DNA of 64,000 nt. Source: Panax quinquefolius. Its lineage: Eukaryota; Streptophyta; Magnoliopsida; Apiales; Araliaceae. Shown here in pieces: positions 11,934 to 23,303 of this stretch. Each line of letters starts with the position of its first letter. The stretch's first letter is position 1. The notes beneath the pieces are model-generated. The model was not told where the DNA came from and did no database searches. It saw only the letters and a program-made list of their open reading frames with translations. The DNA is taken from the NCBI GenBank assembly GCA_020205615.1, contig CM035162.1, positions 32,638,479 to 32,702,478 of the forward strand, read 5' to 3'. The position numbers and the translations under genes were made by a program.

Positions 11934-13779
11934 TTAATTATTTTATAATTAAAATAAAAATTTATTTTAATCTTAAAATAAAAAGTTTATTTTAATATTA
12001 AAATATAAAAGTTTATTTTAATTTTAAAATTAAATTTCATCTTAACTAATTAGAGTTGGAATTGGATTCCATTGATAACTAATTGGAGTTGAAATTGGAT
12101 TCCATATTTCCTTAAATAAAAGAGTTTATTTAGATATGAAATAAGATTTCATATTATTCAAAAAAAAAAGAGTTTATTTGTGAATAAGAAAGAGAATCCG
12201 TATTTCCTTAAATAAAGGAGTTTATTTAGATATGAAATAAGATTTCATATTATTCAAAATAAAAGAGTTTATTTGTGAATAGAAAAAAGAATCATCTTCC
12301 TTAAATAAAGGAGTTTATTTAGATATGAAATAAGATTTCGTATTATTCAAAATAAAAAGTTTATTTGTGAATAGAAAAGTGAATCAAGTGTTTCCTTTTA
12401 TAAAGTTTTTTTTTTTACATGGAATTGGATTCCATAATTAATTAAAATAAAGGAGTTTATTTTGATTAAAAATTTTGATTAAAATAAAATAGTTTATTTT
12501 ATTCAAAATTGGATAAATTAAAATAAAATAGTTTTATTTTGATTTAAATTTGGATTAAAATAAAGGAGTTTATTTTGATTCAAAAATTAGATTTTATCAC
12601 TAACTAAATTTGCCCATTAAATGATATCATATATATATATTAAATGTTTATTATTCATAAGATGAATGTTATTTATTGATCGTATGATGATGATGTATGA
12701 TAATAAATGGGATTGATTATGGAATTTATTGACCCGATGTGATTGGATTTTATTTTAGTTGGATGCGTGAATGTATGGGTTTTTATTAAATGGGATTCTG
12801 CGTGCCTAAATCTTCTCTAATTTTTTCTTAATGTAAATTCTATCTCTCTCTATGTACTTCCCCTTGATTTGATCGAGGTTTTATTTATTTTAAATAGTTT
12901 TGTAATAGGAATAGTTAGAATTAATTTTGAAAAATTGGAGATCAAAAAGCGAAGGCGCTTGAAGACCCGTTTGTAATGGAGCTTAGGGTTTAAATGTAAT
13001 AGTTATATTTAAATATTATTTCTTGCACCCTAAGGTTTGACCTTTTGGTTCACTTGGTGGCTCTAGTGAGACAAACTAGAATAAAGTCCATAATCAATCA
13101 AAGGTAGAATATAGTATTCTATATGTGCGTGCTTATACTATATATATATTATATATTATGCAAACATGCTTCGCGTGTTATTAATATAATAGCGTATATT
13201 TATATATATATATGTAAATGCAGCTAAGCAAGATGAGACAAATTAATAACAAACCCTCGATTTTTATATTAAGTCTAGCGTTCGAAGATATTTGGAATAT
13301 CGAGCATTAAGCCTTCTAGCATGATAAAATTAATAGAGTATTAAATATTTAATATGAGTTTGTTGTGTCACCACAAAGCCAGTATTAAGTATTTAAGATG
13401 TTAAATTATCACATTTGATGTTTATAAAAAAATTGAACAATATTGTTTTGTTGTGTCACCACAAGGATGATATTTTCTTTTTGAATATATGGAGTGCTAG
13501 GTCGGACTTAACTTGGATAATTTTGATTGGATGTGCCACCACTTGATCAAAATAATCTAAGAGGCAAAAATCTGAGGAGTTACATAGTTGATGTAATTGA
13601 CAAAAGTTGTCTACTATTTATTTATATATAGTTTGTTGTGTCACCACAAGGCTATATACATTTGAAATGGGATCCTTATTCTCACTAGCAAATCTTTAAT
13701 TAGATTTTCTTAGAACTATATAAGTGAGGGTAATATAGTTTGAAGAAAATAGTGGGAGATACCAATTTAAAACAAGACC
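11399..13779 (+). other. Copia leader: AT-rich hairpin repeats and TTGTGTCACCACAA motifs
   Basis: The leader is a long non-coding region between PBS and gag. It holds AT microsatellites (11616-11640, 11752-11770, 11897-11930). At 11940-12600 it has about a dozen copies of an inverted motif of the form AAATAAA-GGAG-TTTATTT. Within that region there is a roughly 95-bp repeat in about three copies (12106-12400). At 13359-13377, 13447-13466 and 13631-13650 lies the exact string GTTGTGTCACCACAA, itself a short inverted repeat. No ORF is convincing. Confidence 0.7.
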
Positions 13780-14660
13780 TAATTTATTTTGGTAATTAAT
13801 AAAAGAATGTATGTTAAAATGTTGTTAATTACAAATTCATTTCTGAAATTTTTACAATGTCTAAAATTACTATCAACTGTGAAACATATTAGATGTTATT
13901 TAATAGGGATAGAATTAAGCGGATTGGTTAAGGAAATTGAGAATAGTTCTCATGCATTTGAAAAGCTATCTTATATCTTAATCGCCTATCCTGCAATGGT
14001 TGCGAGACAATGCCTCTGAGGAAGAGATTGCTACTTTTAGAAAGTGGCAAGATGATGCATAGTTAGCTCGATGCATCATGCTAGCATCCGTGAGTAATGA
14101 GCTTGACGTCGGCATGAAACTATGGATGCTCTCTTATATTCTGCACATCAAGTAGTTGATGGTGAGAGAAAGTAGGGGTGATAGATATCGAGATATCTAA
14201 GGAGCTCTTAGATCTAGAATGGCCGATGACACTATCTGATCTGAGATAAAAGTTCTTAACATAATCAATTTGATTGATCGATTAGGACATTTGGTTTTGT
14301 CGTGGATGGAGAGTTGAGCGAGATTTGATCTTGCACTCACTCCGGACTCCTTTCACAATTGTTGTGAATTTTTCATATAAACAAGCTAGATATCGACTTC
14401 GTTGATTTGCTTAACATGTTGAAAAATGTTGAGAGTCACTTTCAACCAAGAAAGACCATGTCTTCTTGGTAGGGGCCAAAGGATCTTACGAAAAAGAAGA
14501 GCGATTCAAAGAAGGTAAATAGAAAGGCATAAACAAAGGATAATAAGAACAAAGCGATATGGATAGCAAAGGTTTGCTTCCCCTTGCAATAAGCTTTGGA
14601 CCTTTGGAAAAAAGCTGCGAGAAGTATCTTGCGAGAGGCTAACAAAGAAGCTTAAGTGAA
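13780..14660 (+). pseudogene. Copia gag remnant
   Basis: Translation in shifting frames gives a copia-type Gag (UBN2-like). It reads an EEIATFRKWQDDA helix followed by an ARCIMLASVSNEL-type segment at about 14020-14110, a middle region with LNIINLIDRLGHL near 14255, an ALTPDSFHNC segment corresponding to the family's SLP.SF, and ISTSLICLTC for the L..LLNML motif near 14400. A lysine-rich tail is at about 14490-14540. In an intact element Gag forms the virus-like particle. Stops and frameshifts interrupt every segment. No CCHC knuckle was found. Confidence 0.65.
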
Positions 14661-15910
14661 GTTTTGGTTACAAATCAATTTTGTTCATGATTTAAAATAA
14701 ATTTTTCTTTAAGTCGAGGTTACTACTTGGGTATTGGATATCGAGCTTTGGTTATCATAAATATAGATTTATGAAGGGACAAGAAGAAGTAGAAAGCTAA
14801 ACAAATATAAATAATCTTATGTGTGGGAAATGAAGCAAAGGTTGCTACATTAGCCATAGAAACTTATAGTTTAGCAATACTACGGGCAAATCTATTAAGT
14901 CGATAAGTTGTTATTGTATTCCGGTTCTCGTTAGAAACATTATTTCCATTTTATTGTTGGACAATGAAATCTTTGGTATTATATTTAAGAACAATTGTTG
15001 TTCTATTTATAATAATAATGTTTTGTATAGAATTTGGAATATTACTTAATGGATTTTGTATACTTGACTTACGTGAAAATATATTTTACAAATTGAACAA
15101 ACTAGTATAAGAAAAGGAGATGATCATTCGAAAAGAGTTGAATGTGTGTATTTAATGAAATACAAGTGTGAATTATTTGAAAGGTTCAAAGAATTAAAAA
15201 GTGAAACAAATTGGCAAAGTATTAAGATTCTTTGATTAGATCGAGGAATAAATACTTGTGCGATAAGTTTCTAGATCATCTCAAATGGTTTTCTCATAAT
15301 GGACGCCTCGTCGTAATAATTGATTGATGTATCTGAAAGGAAAAATCGTACCTTGTTGGACATAGTGCGGTCCATAATTATTTCTGAGCATTCCGGTATT
15401 CTTACAGGGTCGTATCACAGAAATGGGCATATATCTAAAAAAAGGTAACCTCAAAATCCATTTAAGACTCCATAAAAAGTTATGGGCGGGGAGGATTCTA
15501 ATCTTAAGTATGTTAAGATAAGGGTTGTCGACTTATGTGAAAATGTTTCAAAGGATAAGCTTGGGACAAGATTTGACAAGTCTGATTTGTGGGACATCTA
15601 AAGTAAGTTTAGGGTATATGTTACATAATCCTACTTAGCAAAAGGTGTTTTTGTTGTGAAACATATTTGCGCCTACAAGATAAAGGTGTTTATTATTGAA
15701 GGGGCTAGTGGGAGATAATAGATCTTGAAGAGTTCAAGAACCACAAAACAACTATAAGTCGAATAAGAGGAACTATAGATAGACTATTGTACCCTGTTAG
15801 AATCGTAAATACGGAATAATCAAGAAGATACCTAGGAGGTATGGATTCATCATAGATGATGATGATGGCGTATCACATCATAGAAGATGATGATCCGATT
15901 CATCTAATGA
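14661..15910 (+). pseudogene. Copia protease/integrase and linker remnant
   Basis: The readable blocks are an N-terminal pol segment with VLVRNIISILLL followed by IFKNNCCSIY (about 14920-15010, the strand just before the GAG_pre-integrase region), an integrase-core stretch FERFKELKSE...SIKIL.LDRG (about 15175-15250), and an ERKNRTLLDIVRSII helix (about 15335-15390). The linker before the RT follows at about 15830-15905 (RYGFIIDDDD). Gypsy-2 begins immediately after at 15911. Numerous stops and frameshifts are present. Confidence 0.7.
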
Positions 15911-16539
15911 TGTAAGACCCGACTTTTATAAATAAAGATGAATTTTCTATAAATATTATTTTTGAATATTATGGAATAAATTTGATATAATATTATAGTT
16001 GTGGGTAATATTTATAAATTTTGCAAAGTATGCTGAGTTGTTATAAAATATTACGTTTGGTGGGGAATATTCTTTTTGTTAGGGAATATTAAATCTGATG
16101 GCTCAATCATTGGTGGACCCAGCAGCGAAATTATTGTCGGATTGAAAGCGACAAAAATATTTTATAAAAATAACGGCGGAGGTATTCTTAATTAAAAAGC
16201 ATTGAACTACCCGGTGGTAAAGAAATACGATGTCTGGCGTAGTTGCGTAGTAGCTTGCGGTATTGATTATTGATCTTACGTGAGAAGTCACTCGATTTAT
16301 GCTCGATTATTACTCACGATAATTCTTTGCATCATATCTCTTATATTATTGATTGATTATTGTCGCGATTATCATACGTATAATATGTTATAGTATTAAA
16401 TCAATAATTGAGGCGACAAGTTATAAATGATTAATAATTGTTGAAAGATTAAATATGTGTTGATGAAAAAAAATGATTTGTGGTAAGTTTGATTATTTTA
16501 TGGGGGCTCGTATGTAAATCATCTAAGAGTCTCTTCGTC

Positions 16540-16735
16540 GATAGTATAGTAATTATATTACCTTCGATCGATAGTAATTACCTTGTCGATAGTAATTACC
16601 CTCGTCGATAGTATTACCCTTGTGAATAGTATTTACCTTCGTCGATAGTAATTACCTTCGTCGATAGTAATTACCCTTGTGAATAGTATTTACCAACCGT
16701 CGATAGTATTTACAACCGTTAATAGTAATTACCTT
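16540..16735 (+). repeat. LTR minisatellite (TAGTAATTACC units)
   Basis: About ten imperfect units of TAGTA(A)TTACC joined by CCTCGTCGA/CTTGTGAA spacers lie about 150-340 bp upstream of the LTR TATA box. The same array occurs at about 23935-24125 in the 3' LTR. A related TACTATTCAC array occurs in gypsy-4 at 46195-46480. Position suggests an enhancer-like U3 element, but this is inference. Confidence 0.8.
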
Positions 16736-17099
16736 TACCCGGACGTCGAACCAGCATCGTTTCACATTCTGAGCGTCGAACCACTTGTCGTTTCACATTC
16801 TGAGCGTCGAACCACTTTTAACAATCGGTCGTCGAGCCACTTGCCTTTTCACACGGCGGTGCTAAGCTAGAAATCTTCTATAAATAGAGGCTGAGGGCTT
16901 CATTATTTTCACGAATTCATTGAGCTATAGAGAGAAAGTATAGAGAGAATAAGAGAAAGAAGAAGAGTATTTTATTCTTACCTTAACTGCGGTATTCAAT
17001 CTCTACCAAATGTAAAGGGTGTTATTCTTTCTTATTCATGAAGAAGAAGCATTGTTATTCCATTGCTTATTATTACATTGGAATAACTTTTGTATAAGT

Positions 17100-17420
17100 G
17101 GTTTACCTATACTTGGTGACATTCTTCTATTATTACATTTGGAACATCACATGCGTGTGTTTTACAGGACTGGTTAAAATCTTTATTATTATTACATTGG
17201 AACATCACATGCATGTGTTTTACAGGGGACTGGTTAAAATCTTTATTATTACATTGGAACATCACATGCGTGTGTTTTTACGGACTGGTTAAAATCTTTA
17301 TTACATTGGAATATCACATACGTGTGTTTTGTTTTACGGATGCAGTTCCATCTTTATTATTACATTGGAACATCACAGCCGGTGTGAATTTCACGACTGG
17401 TTAGATTATTTATTATTACA
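17100..17420 (+). repeat. LTR tandem module ATTACATTGGAACATCACATGC
   Basis: Five to six units of about 55-62 bp each contain TTATTATTACATTGGAA, the palindromic ACATGCATGT or a variant, and TTTTACAGGACTGGTTAAAATC. Equivalent modules are at 8180-8480, 24500-24830, 58860-59290 and, more divergent, 45725-46080. They lie downstream of the TATA box and so would be in transcribed LTR sequence. Confidence 0.8.
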
Positions 17421-18527
17421 TTGGAATAACACATGCATGCGATCTATCGCATGCATGGTGATTTCTTTTGTTATTCCATTCTTTATTATACCCGGTTGGT
17501 TAAAACTTTGACTTCTATACTCCATGAAATTAGTAGAATATCCTTGATATTTGCGTTTCATCGATATCTTTTCATGGAAATATTCTTACGATCATTCTTG
17601 AATTTTACTCTACAAAAGCGATGTATCATGTTGACAATTTGGGCGTTAATAATTCTGGATAAAATAATTCTTGAACTTGTTTTATTGAATTCTTATATCA
17701 TTGTCATCATCCTCATATTTATATTTTTTTGAAAGTCATACATGCTTTTGTAGTGCATAGATGGACTTGGTATGATTATGACGAGAGACTATTGATTGTA
17801 ATCATGGTAGTAATGTTACAAATGATGTGATAAAAATCCTCGATTGGTAGTAGTGCATTGATGGGCCGATTGTTGGCATGATCATGACCATTAATGAATA
17901 CACAAATATTCTTGGCGTAGTGCATGAATAATTGTGGTCGTGATCTTAAAGAATATCCTTGGTAGTAGTGCGGGGTGATTCGATGATGTGGAATATTTAT
18001 TAAAAGTGAGTCTCGACTATAGCGATGATGAAAAACCTTTTAAAACCTAAAAGATAGTAGACTTTATTTTCTACTTGACTCTTTTAATGGATTGCATATT
18101 CAGCTGCTGATTAAGCTGGTTGTCTATTGTATTTTATCGGTTTAACATTGTTGAAGACTATTGATAATTTATTACGCATTATCTTAGTCGTAATATTTCT
18201 TCTTTGGGCTAGTTGAGCTCACCCTTTCTTTTTCTTTATTCTCTTGGGAAATGATAATATAAATTTGGGGACGAGTCGGGGAAGCAGTGATGGTCTGAAG
18301 ATAGCATTAGTAGTCCTCACTATTACGTAAAATAGTGTGATAATAATTATAATGAGGACTTTTGTTTGAGTTTGTATAATATCTAGTAGGCGATATTTGT
18401 ATTTAAACTCACAGTTTATGTCGTATTATTGTACGGCAGTTATGTTAATAAGTTGTATTTAAATTACATACCATGTAAGTGTGGCGACCCAGATGGGTGA
18501 TGTATACCTAATTTTGGGGCGTCACGG

Positions 18528-18543
18528 TTGAGTATCGAGCTTA
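18528..18543 (+). promoter_or_regulatory. Gypsy-2 primer-binding site, tRNA-Met type
   Basis: TGAGTATCGAGCTTAG follows the LTR end. The plant consensus is TGGTATCAGAGC. The equivalent site in gypsy-3 reads TTGGTATCGAGC. Both lack the A of CAG. Confidence 0.65.
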
Positions 18544-18669
18544 GAGGATATGATCACTGGCTAAGATGTGAGAATAGTACTAGGAGGGGAGGCAGGGAAT
18601 ACCCCGTTAGTATGACCTACTAAGTTTATGTGATATTTTATTGGTTGGTGGGAAGATAGGGATAATTTG

Positions 18670-19870
18670 TTACATGTCGATTAACCTTTTGTTTTGTGGC
18701 GATGTCGAAAATGACATCGAGAATGTTGAGAATATATGATGGGCCTTGACGATTGTTGATTCACCACATATCGATAATCGAGGATAATGTGCATCGGAGG
18801 CGACAATCCTCATACAAACAACAACTTGACAAATGATGAATGATGACGAATGTTCGGAGGCTTTATACGATTTATCTGGCAATGATGAGGCGACTCTGTC
18901 AAAAGCGTAGGTGGAAACACGGAAAACTCTCGGTGGTCACATTAAACAATTTAAGGCTGGGACCATAGGAGTTTAAGGAGAAGCAAAACCACTTGGCGGA
19001 AGCATGGATAAAAGCAGATTACCAAGATATTTGATGTCTTGGGATGCTCTCAGAGCAAAGGTTCCACTTGCGCCTTTATGTTTTGCGGAGAGGCGGATTC
19101 TTGGTGGGAATCGGTAAAAGCGTACTCGACAATTTGTCTTGAAGATATCTTGGGAGAAGTTCGGGGAGGGCATTCAACGACAAATACTTTCACGAAAGTA
19201 TTAAGCCACATGAAGGAGGTGGAGTTTATCAAGTTGGAACAAAACAATATGGCCAAGTGTCATGATCTGATCTGAAAATTTGCGGAGTTATCACGGTTTC
19301 GTCCCACTTGGTGGATAATGAAGAGAAGAGAGAATGCGCGAATGTTTTTAAGAGGTTTGAAGCGGGAATCGTCGACATCTTATTTCTCATAAAGCTGTGT
19401 TTGTATTAGGATGTTGTAAATAGGGCTCGATTAGTGGAGTAGCGATAATGAGTCATATGACTAAAAAAGAAGCGGTACGCAAAATTATAATACCGGTGAG
19501 AATAGTCATCGGCGGTGACAACAAGCGTGGAGGAATCAGCGGGCGGATATGGTAACCACCCGGTGGTGTGTCGGGGCCAAAACAATAAGAATGGACATTT
19601 CAAGAAAAGGAGATTCAATGATGATGGAAAAGCGTCGGCACCGGCACCCGTTGTTAAGGAAGGAGAAAGACCACTATCGTATGCTTCAAATGCGGAGGAG
19701 AGGACACATCGATCAAAGCTGCGTCATAAAAGTCAAAGCGTGTTATAATTGTGGAAGAGAAGGTCACTTAGCTCGATTTTTGTCGTTTCTAGAAGACAAA
19801 TTGACTAGGATGGAGCACCAAAGGCCGTCGGAAAATTCAAAGCCGGTAGTCTGAGGAGGCATTTGTTGTG
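18670..19870 (+). pseudogene. Gypsy-2 gag remnant
   Basis: The retrotransposon Gag domain is readable at 19030-19410. Its blocks are a LGCS/EQ-like start, a GEADSWWESVKA segment, an ILGEV.GG/F.DKYF-like middle and MKEVEFIKLEQNNM, then an RMFLRGL-type segment. Two CCHC zinc knuckles lie at 19680-19780: a degraded first one (CFKCGG...GHI) and a better second one (CYNCGREGHLAR with the last Cys lost to a frameshift). This protein would form the capsid and bind RNA. It is broken by frameshifts, with short open stretches only. Confidence 0.8.
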
Positions 19871-22800
19871 ACCTCCCAAAAGCGAGAATCCGAATGAGGT
19901 CATCACGGGTGAAAGCTTATCATAAACTCTAATGAAATCATACTTTATTTGATACGGTTCTACCCATTCTTTTATTTCTCTACTTGCGCTCATCGATTAA
20001 ATTTGACTCAGGAGAAATTAGACTTTGACTTATCTGTGGAAACTCAGTTGGGAGAAACCTTCATTACATCCCTTTGTTTATAAGTCTTGTTTGGTTCAAA
20101 TCGGTACCCTCACATTACTGTCGATCTTATTTCATTAAAAATACTTGCATTTGGCGTGATTACAAGGATTGATTGGTTAACTACTTATCATGCAAAAATT
20201 GATTATTTTTCGTAAGGTTGTTAGCTTTCATATTCTAATCAACCTATTATGCGAATTCAAGCGACCAAACCATTAAAATCAATCACGGTCATCTCAAGCC
20301 ATAAAGCTATTCGTTTATTGAAAAGCGGATGTCAAGCTTTCTTAGCTCGTATCATGATTTAAATAAAAATAAATCGGTTTTAAGCGATATTTCTATTGTT
20401 AATAAATTTCTGGCGTATTCCGAAGAACTTCTGGCCTACCCCAGGCGTGAAATTGAATTTTGTATCGACCTTGAACGGTACAAAACCTATTTCAAAGCCC
20501 CATATCGAATGGCTCTATTGAACTTGAGGAGTTAAAGACCCAAGCTGCGGGAATTGTTAGACATTGGCTTTATTCGTCTAGTACTTCTCCTTGGGGTGCT
20601 CACATTCTATTCGTGAAGAAGAAAGATGGGAGTATCGACTTTGTATTGATTATCGGGAGTTGAATCACGTCACCATCAAAAATAGGTATCCATTGCCGCG
20701 TATTGATGACTGTTTGACCCGATTCACGAGGAGCAAATTCTTTTCAAAGATTGATCTTCGTTAGGATATCACCGATTGAAGATTAGAGAGCCGTGACATT
20801 CAAAAGGCGGCTTTCGGAACTCGATGCGGGCATTATGAATTCTAGTCGTATCCTTTGGATTGACTAATGCTCTCTTTGCCTTCATGGATATGATGAGGCA
20901 AAGTATTGAGGAATATTTAGATCACTTTGTGGTCGTCTTTATTGATGACATCCTTATTTATTCAAAATAGTGAAGATCGTGATGAGCAACACTTGAGGTG
21001 ACACTCCAAAACCGTGAATATAAGCTTTATGCGAGTTGAAGAAATCGAGTTACGGCTTGAAGAAGTAGCATTCCTTGGGCGCACGTGGTATCAAGTCGTG
21101 GAATATCATTGACCAGCAAAGATTGAAGCTATTCAAAAGTGGGAACAACCTAAATCGATGGCCAAAATCGTAGCTTTCTCGGTTTATTTGGTTATTATCG
21201 GAGATTCGTGGAAGGATTTTCTCGAATCGCTATTCCATTGATTTCGGTGACTCGGAAAATCTGAAAGTTCGGTTGGGGCGAAGAATGTGAGAAGAGTTTT
21301 CAAGAACTTCGAGGAGACTTATTTATTTTGTTACGTGATACCATCGGCTCGGAGGATTTGTCATCTGATGATGCTTGGGCAAAAAGGTTGGGATGTGTTC
21401 TCATCTGACATGGAAAAGTAATAGCTTTATGCCTCGCGACAACTCGAAAAGAATATGAGAGGAATTATCCTACTCGTGATCTAGAGTTAGCGGTATTATC
21501 TTCACTTAAAATTTGGAGGCATTACTTGTATGGGGAGAAAGTGGAGATCTTTACGGATCGTAAAAAGCCTCAAATATTTCTTCACTCAAAAGGAACTCGA
21601 CATGCGACAACGGCGTTGGCTTGAGGCTGATTGAAAGATTATGATCGTACCATCGATACCATCTGGAAAAGCGAGCGTGGTGGTGATGCATTGAGTGAAA
21701 ATCATATGCAAATCTGAGTGCGATATTGTCGTATAAAGGCCCATTTTGTGTGACTTACAAAGGATGGAGATAGAATTAAAGACTCGAGGGGACGCGTGTG
21801 ATGATAAGCGAGTATCTGAGTAGAACAGACTTTAATTGATAAAGTTAAAATTTGCTCGAAGCTTACGGACACGGAGGTGATCGTATGAGGAAGAAAGTGC
21901 AAGAAGGTCTTTATCTAGGAAGCAAGAATCGATGAAGAAGGAATACTTGAGTCGACTCGGACTTTGTGTTCTAACGACCACGATTTAAAGTATAATATCA
22001 TGATGGGCACCTGACACACCATTTGCGATCCATCACAGGAGTACCAAAATGTATCATGATATTAAATCGTACATTTTGGTGGAGCAATATGAAGAAGAGA
22101 GATAGTATTTGTTTATCTCGAGGTGTCTAACTTGTCAGCGAGTTAAGCGGACATCAAGTACCAAAAGGTCCATTGCAACCACTTGAAATTCGGAATGGAA
22201 GTGGGAGCACATTACCATGGATTTCGATTCTGCGGTCTTCTAAGGTTTCTCAAGGCGTTGATGCGATTTGGGTCATTGTTGATAGGTTGACCAAGTGCGC
22301 TCATTTCTTACCAAATCTGAGAAACTTATACACTTGAGCGTCTTCTTGCTGGTATGTACATAAGCGAGATTGTAAGGCGCATGGTATCTGCGGTATCCAT
22401 AGTTTACGATCGAGACCGAAGATTCACTTCACGATTTTGGGTTAGTTTGCAAAAGCTATGAGCGCAGACTTACGATTTAGCTCGGCATATCATCCTCAGA
22501 CGGACGGACGATCGGAGAGGACTATTCAAACTCTTGAAGATCTATTAAGACTCTGTGTCCTTGATTTCAAGGGAGTTGGGACAAGTTCTTACCATTGGTG
22601 GAGTTTTCCTCTGACAGCGGTTATCAAGCAAGTATTGGCATGGCTCCATTTCGAGCGTTGTATGGAAGAAAGTGTCGTTCTCGATTATCTTTGGGATGAG
22701 GTGGGTGAAGCAGCGTTGTTGGGGCCGGGAGTTGATGCGTATGACTACGGAAAAGATTGAAACGATCAAATGACGTATAAAAACCTCACAAAATCGACAA

Positions 22801-23291
22801 AAAGAGTTATCTTGATCTTCATCGAAAGGGCGTGGAATTCGATATAGGAGATCATGTGTTGTTAGAAGTTGCTCCATGGAAGGAGTTACAAGATTTGGAA
22901 GAGAGAAAACTTAATCCTCGATTCATCGGTCCATTTTAATCCTCGATCGAGTAGGGCTGTGGCTATAGACTCGCTTTTACTGTGAAATATGTCTCGTGTT
23001 CATAGCGTTTTTCACATATCTATATTACGTAAATATGTGAAAGACCCGAACCATATTATTGAGTTAGAGCAGGGACGAAATAGCGGAAGATTTGGCGTAT
23101 GAAGAGGTTCTGTTCAAATTTTGGATAAGAAGGAACATATTCTACGCTCGAGGTTATACCTCAAGTCGAAGTTTTGTGGAGGAACCACGATGTTGAGGAA
23201 ATGACTTGGGAGTTAGAATCGAAATGAAATCAAGGTATCCTTACCTCTTGACATACCAGTCGTATTACCTAATTTTGAGGCGAAATTTCAT
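19871..23291 (+). pseudogene. Gypsy-2 pol remnant (PR-RT-RH-IN-chromodomain)
   Basis: Domains occur in the expected order. The aspartic protease is at 19920-20180, with the catalytic DTGS motif disrupted to a DTVL-like reading. The RT is at 20440-21010: SPWGA, KKDGS, CIDYREL, FSKIDLR, GLTNA, and the FIDDIL catalytic box at 20938-20955 intact. The RNase H is at 21300-21690 ([29 protein letters not shown]). The integrase zinc-binding region is at 21990-22140 (H..H and CLTCQRVKR). The integrase core is at 22180-22740, with DAIWVIVDRLTKCAHF and AYHPQTDGRSERTIQTLEDL intact. The chromodomain-like tail is at 22960-23290. Many single-base indels shift the frame between otherwise well-conserved blocks. 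Confidence 0.85.
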
Positions 23292-23303
23292 AAGAAGGGA
23301 GGT
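23292..23303 (+). promoter_or_regulatory. Gypsy-2 polypurine tract
   Basis: AAGAAGGGAGGT, mostly purine, immediately precedes the 3' LTR start TGTAAGACCC and would prime plus-strand synthesis. Confidence 0.75.

Larger units (their letters stand above)
15911..18525 (+). repeat. Gypsy-2 5' LTR
   Basis: The LTR runs from TGTAAGACCC to GGGGCGTCAC. Upstream of the promoter is a minisatellite of TAGTAATTACC-type units (about 16540-16735), then ACATTCTGAGCGTCGAACCAC repeats (16755-16850). The TATA box is at about 16880 (TATAAATAGAGG), followed by an AGAGAGAAAG-rich leader. Next comes a tandem ATTACATTGGAACATCACATGC module (17130-17420), and the U5-like end carries GGCGACCCAGATGGG. Confidence 0.9.

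Noticed and set aside
17098..17732. Overlapping ORFs rich in LLLHWNITCVCF
   Set aside because: They come from the LTR tandem module ATTACATTGGAACATCACATG. Similar ORFs recur in every LTR copy in different frames.
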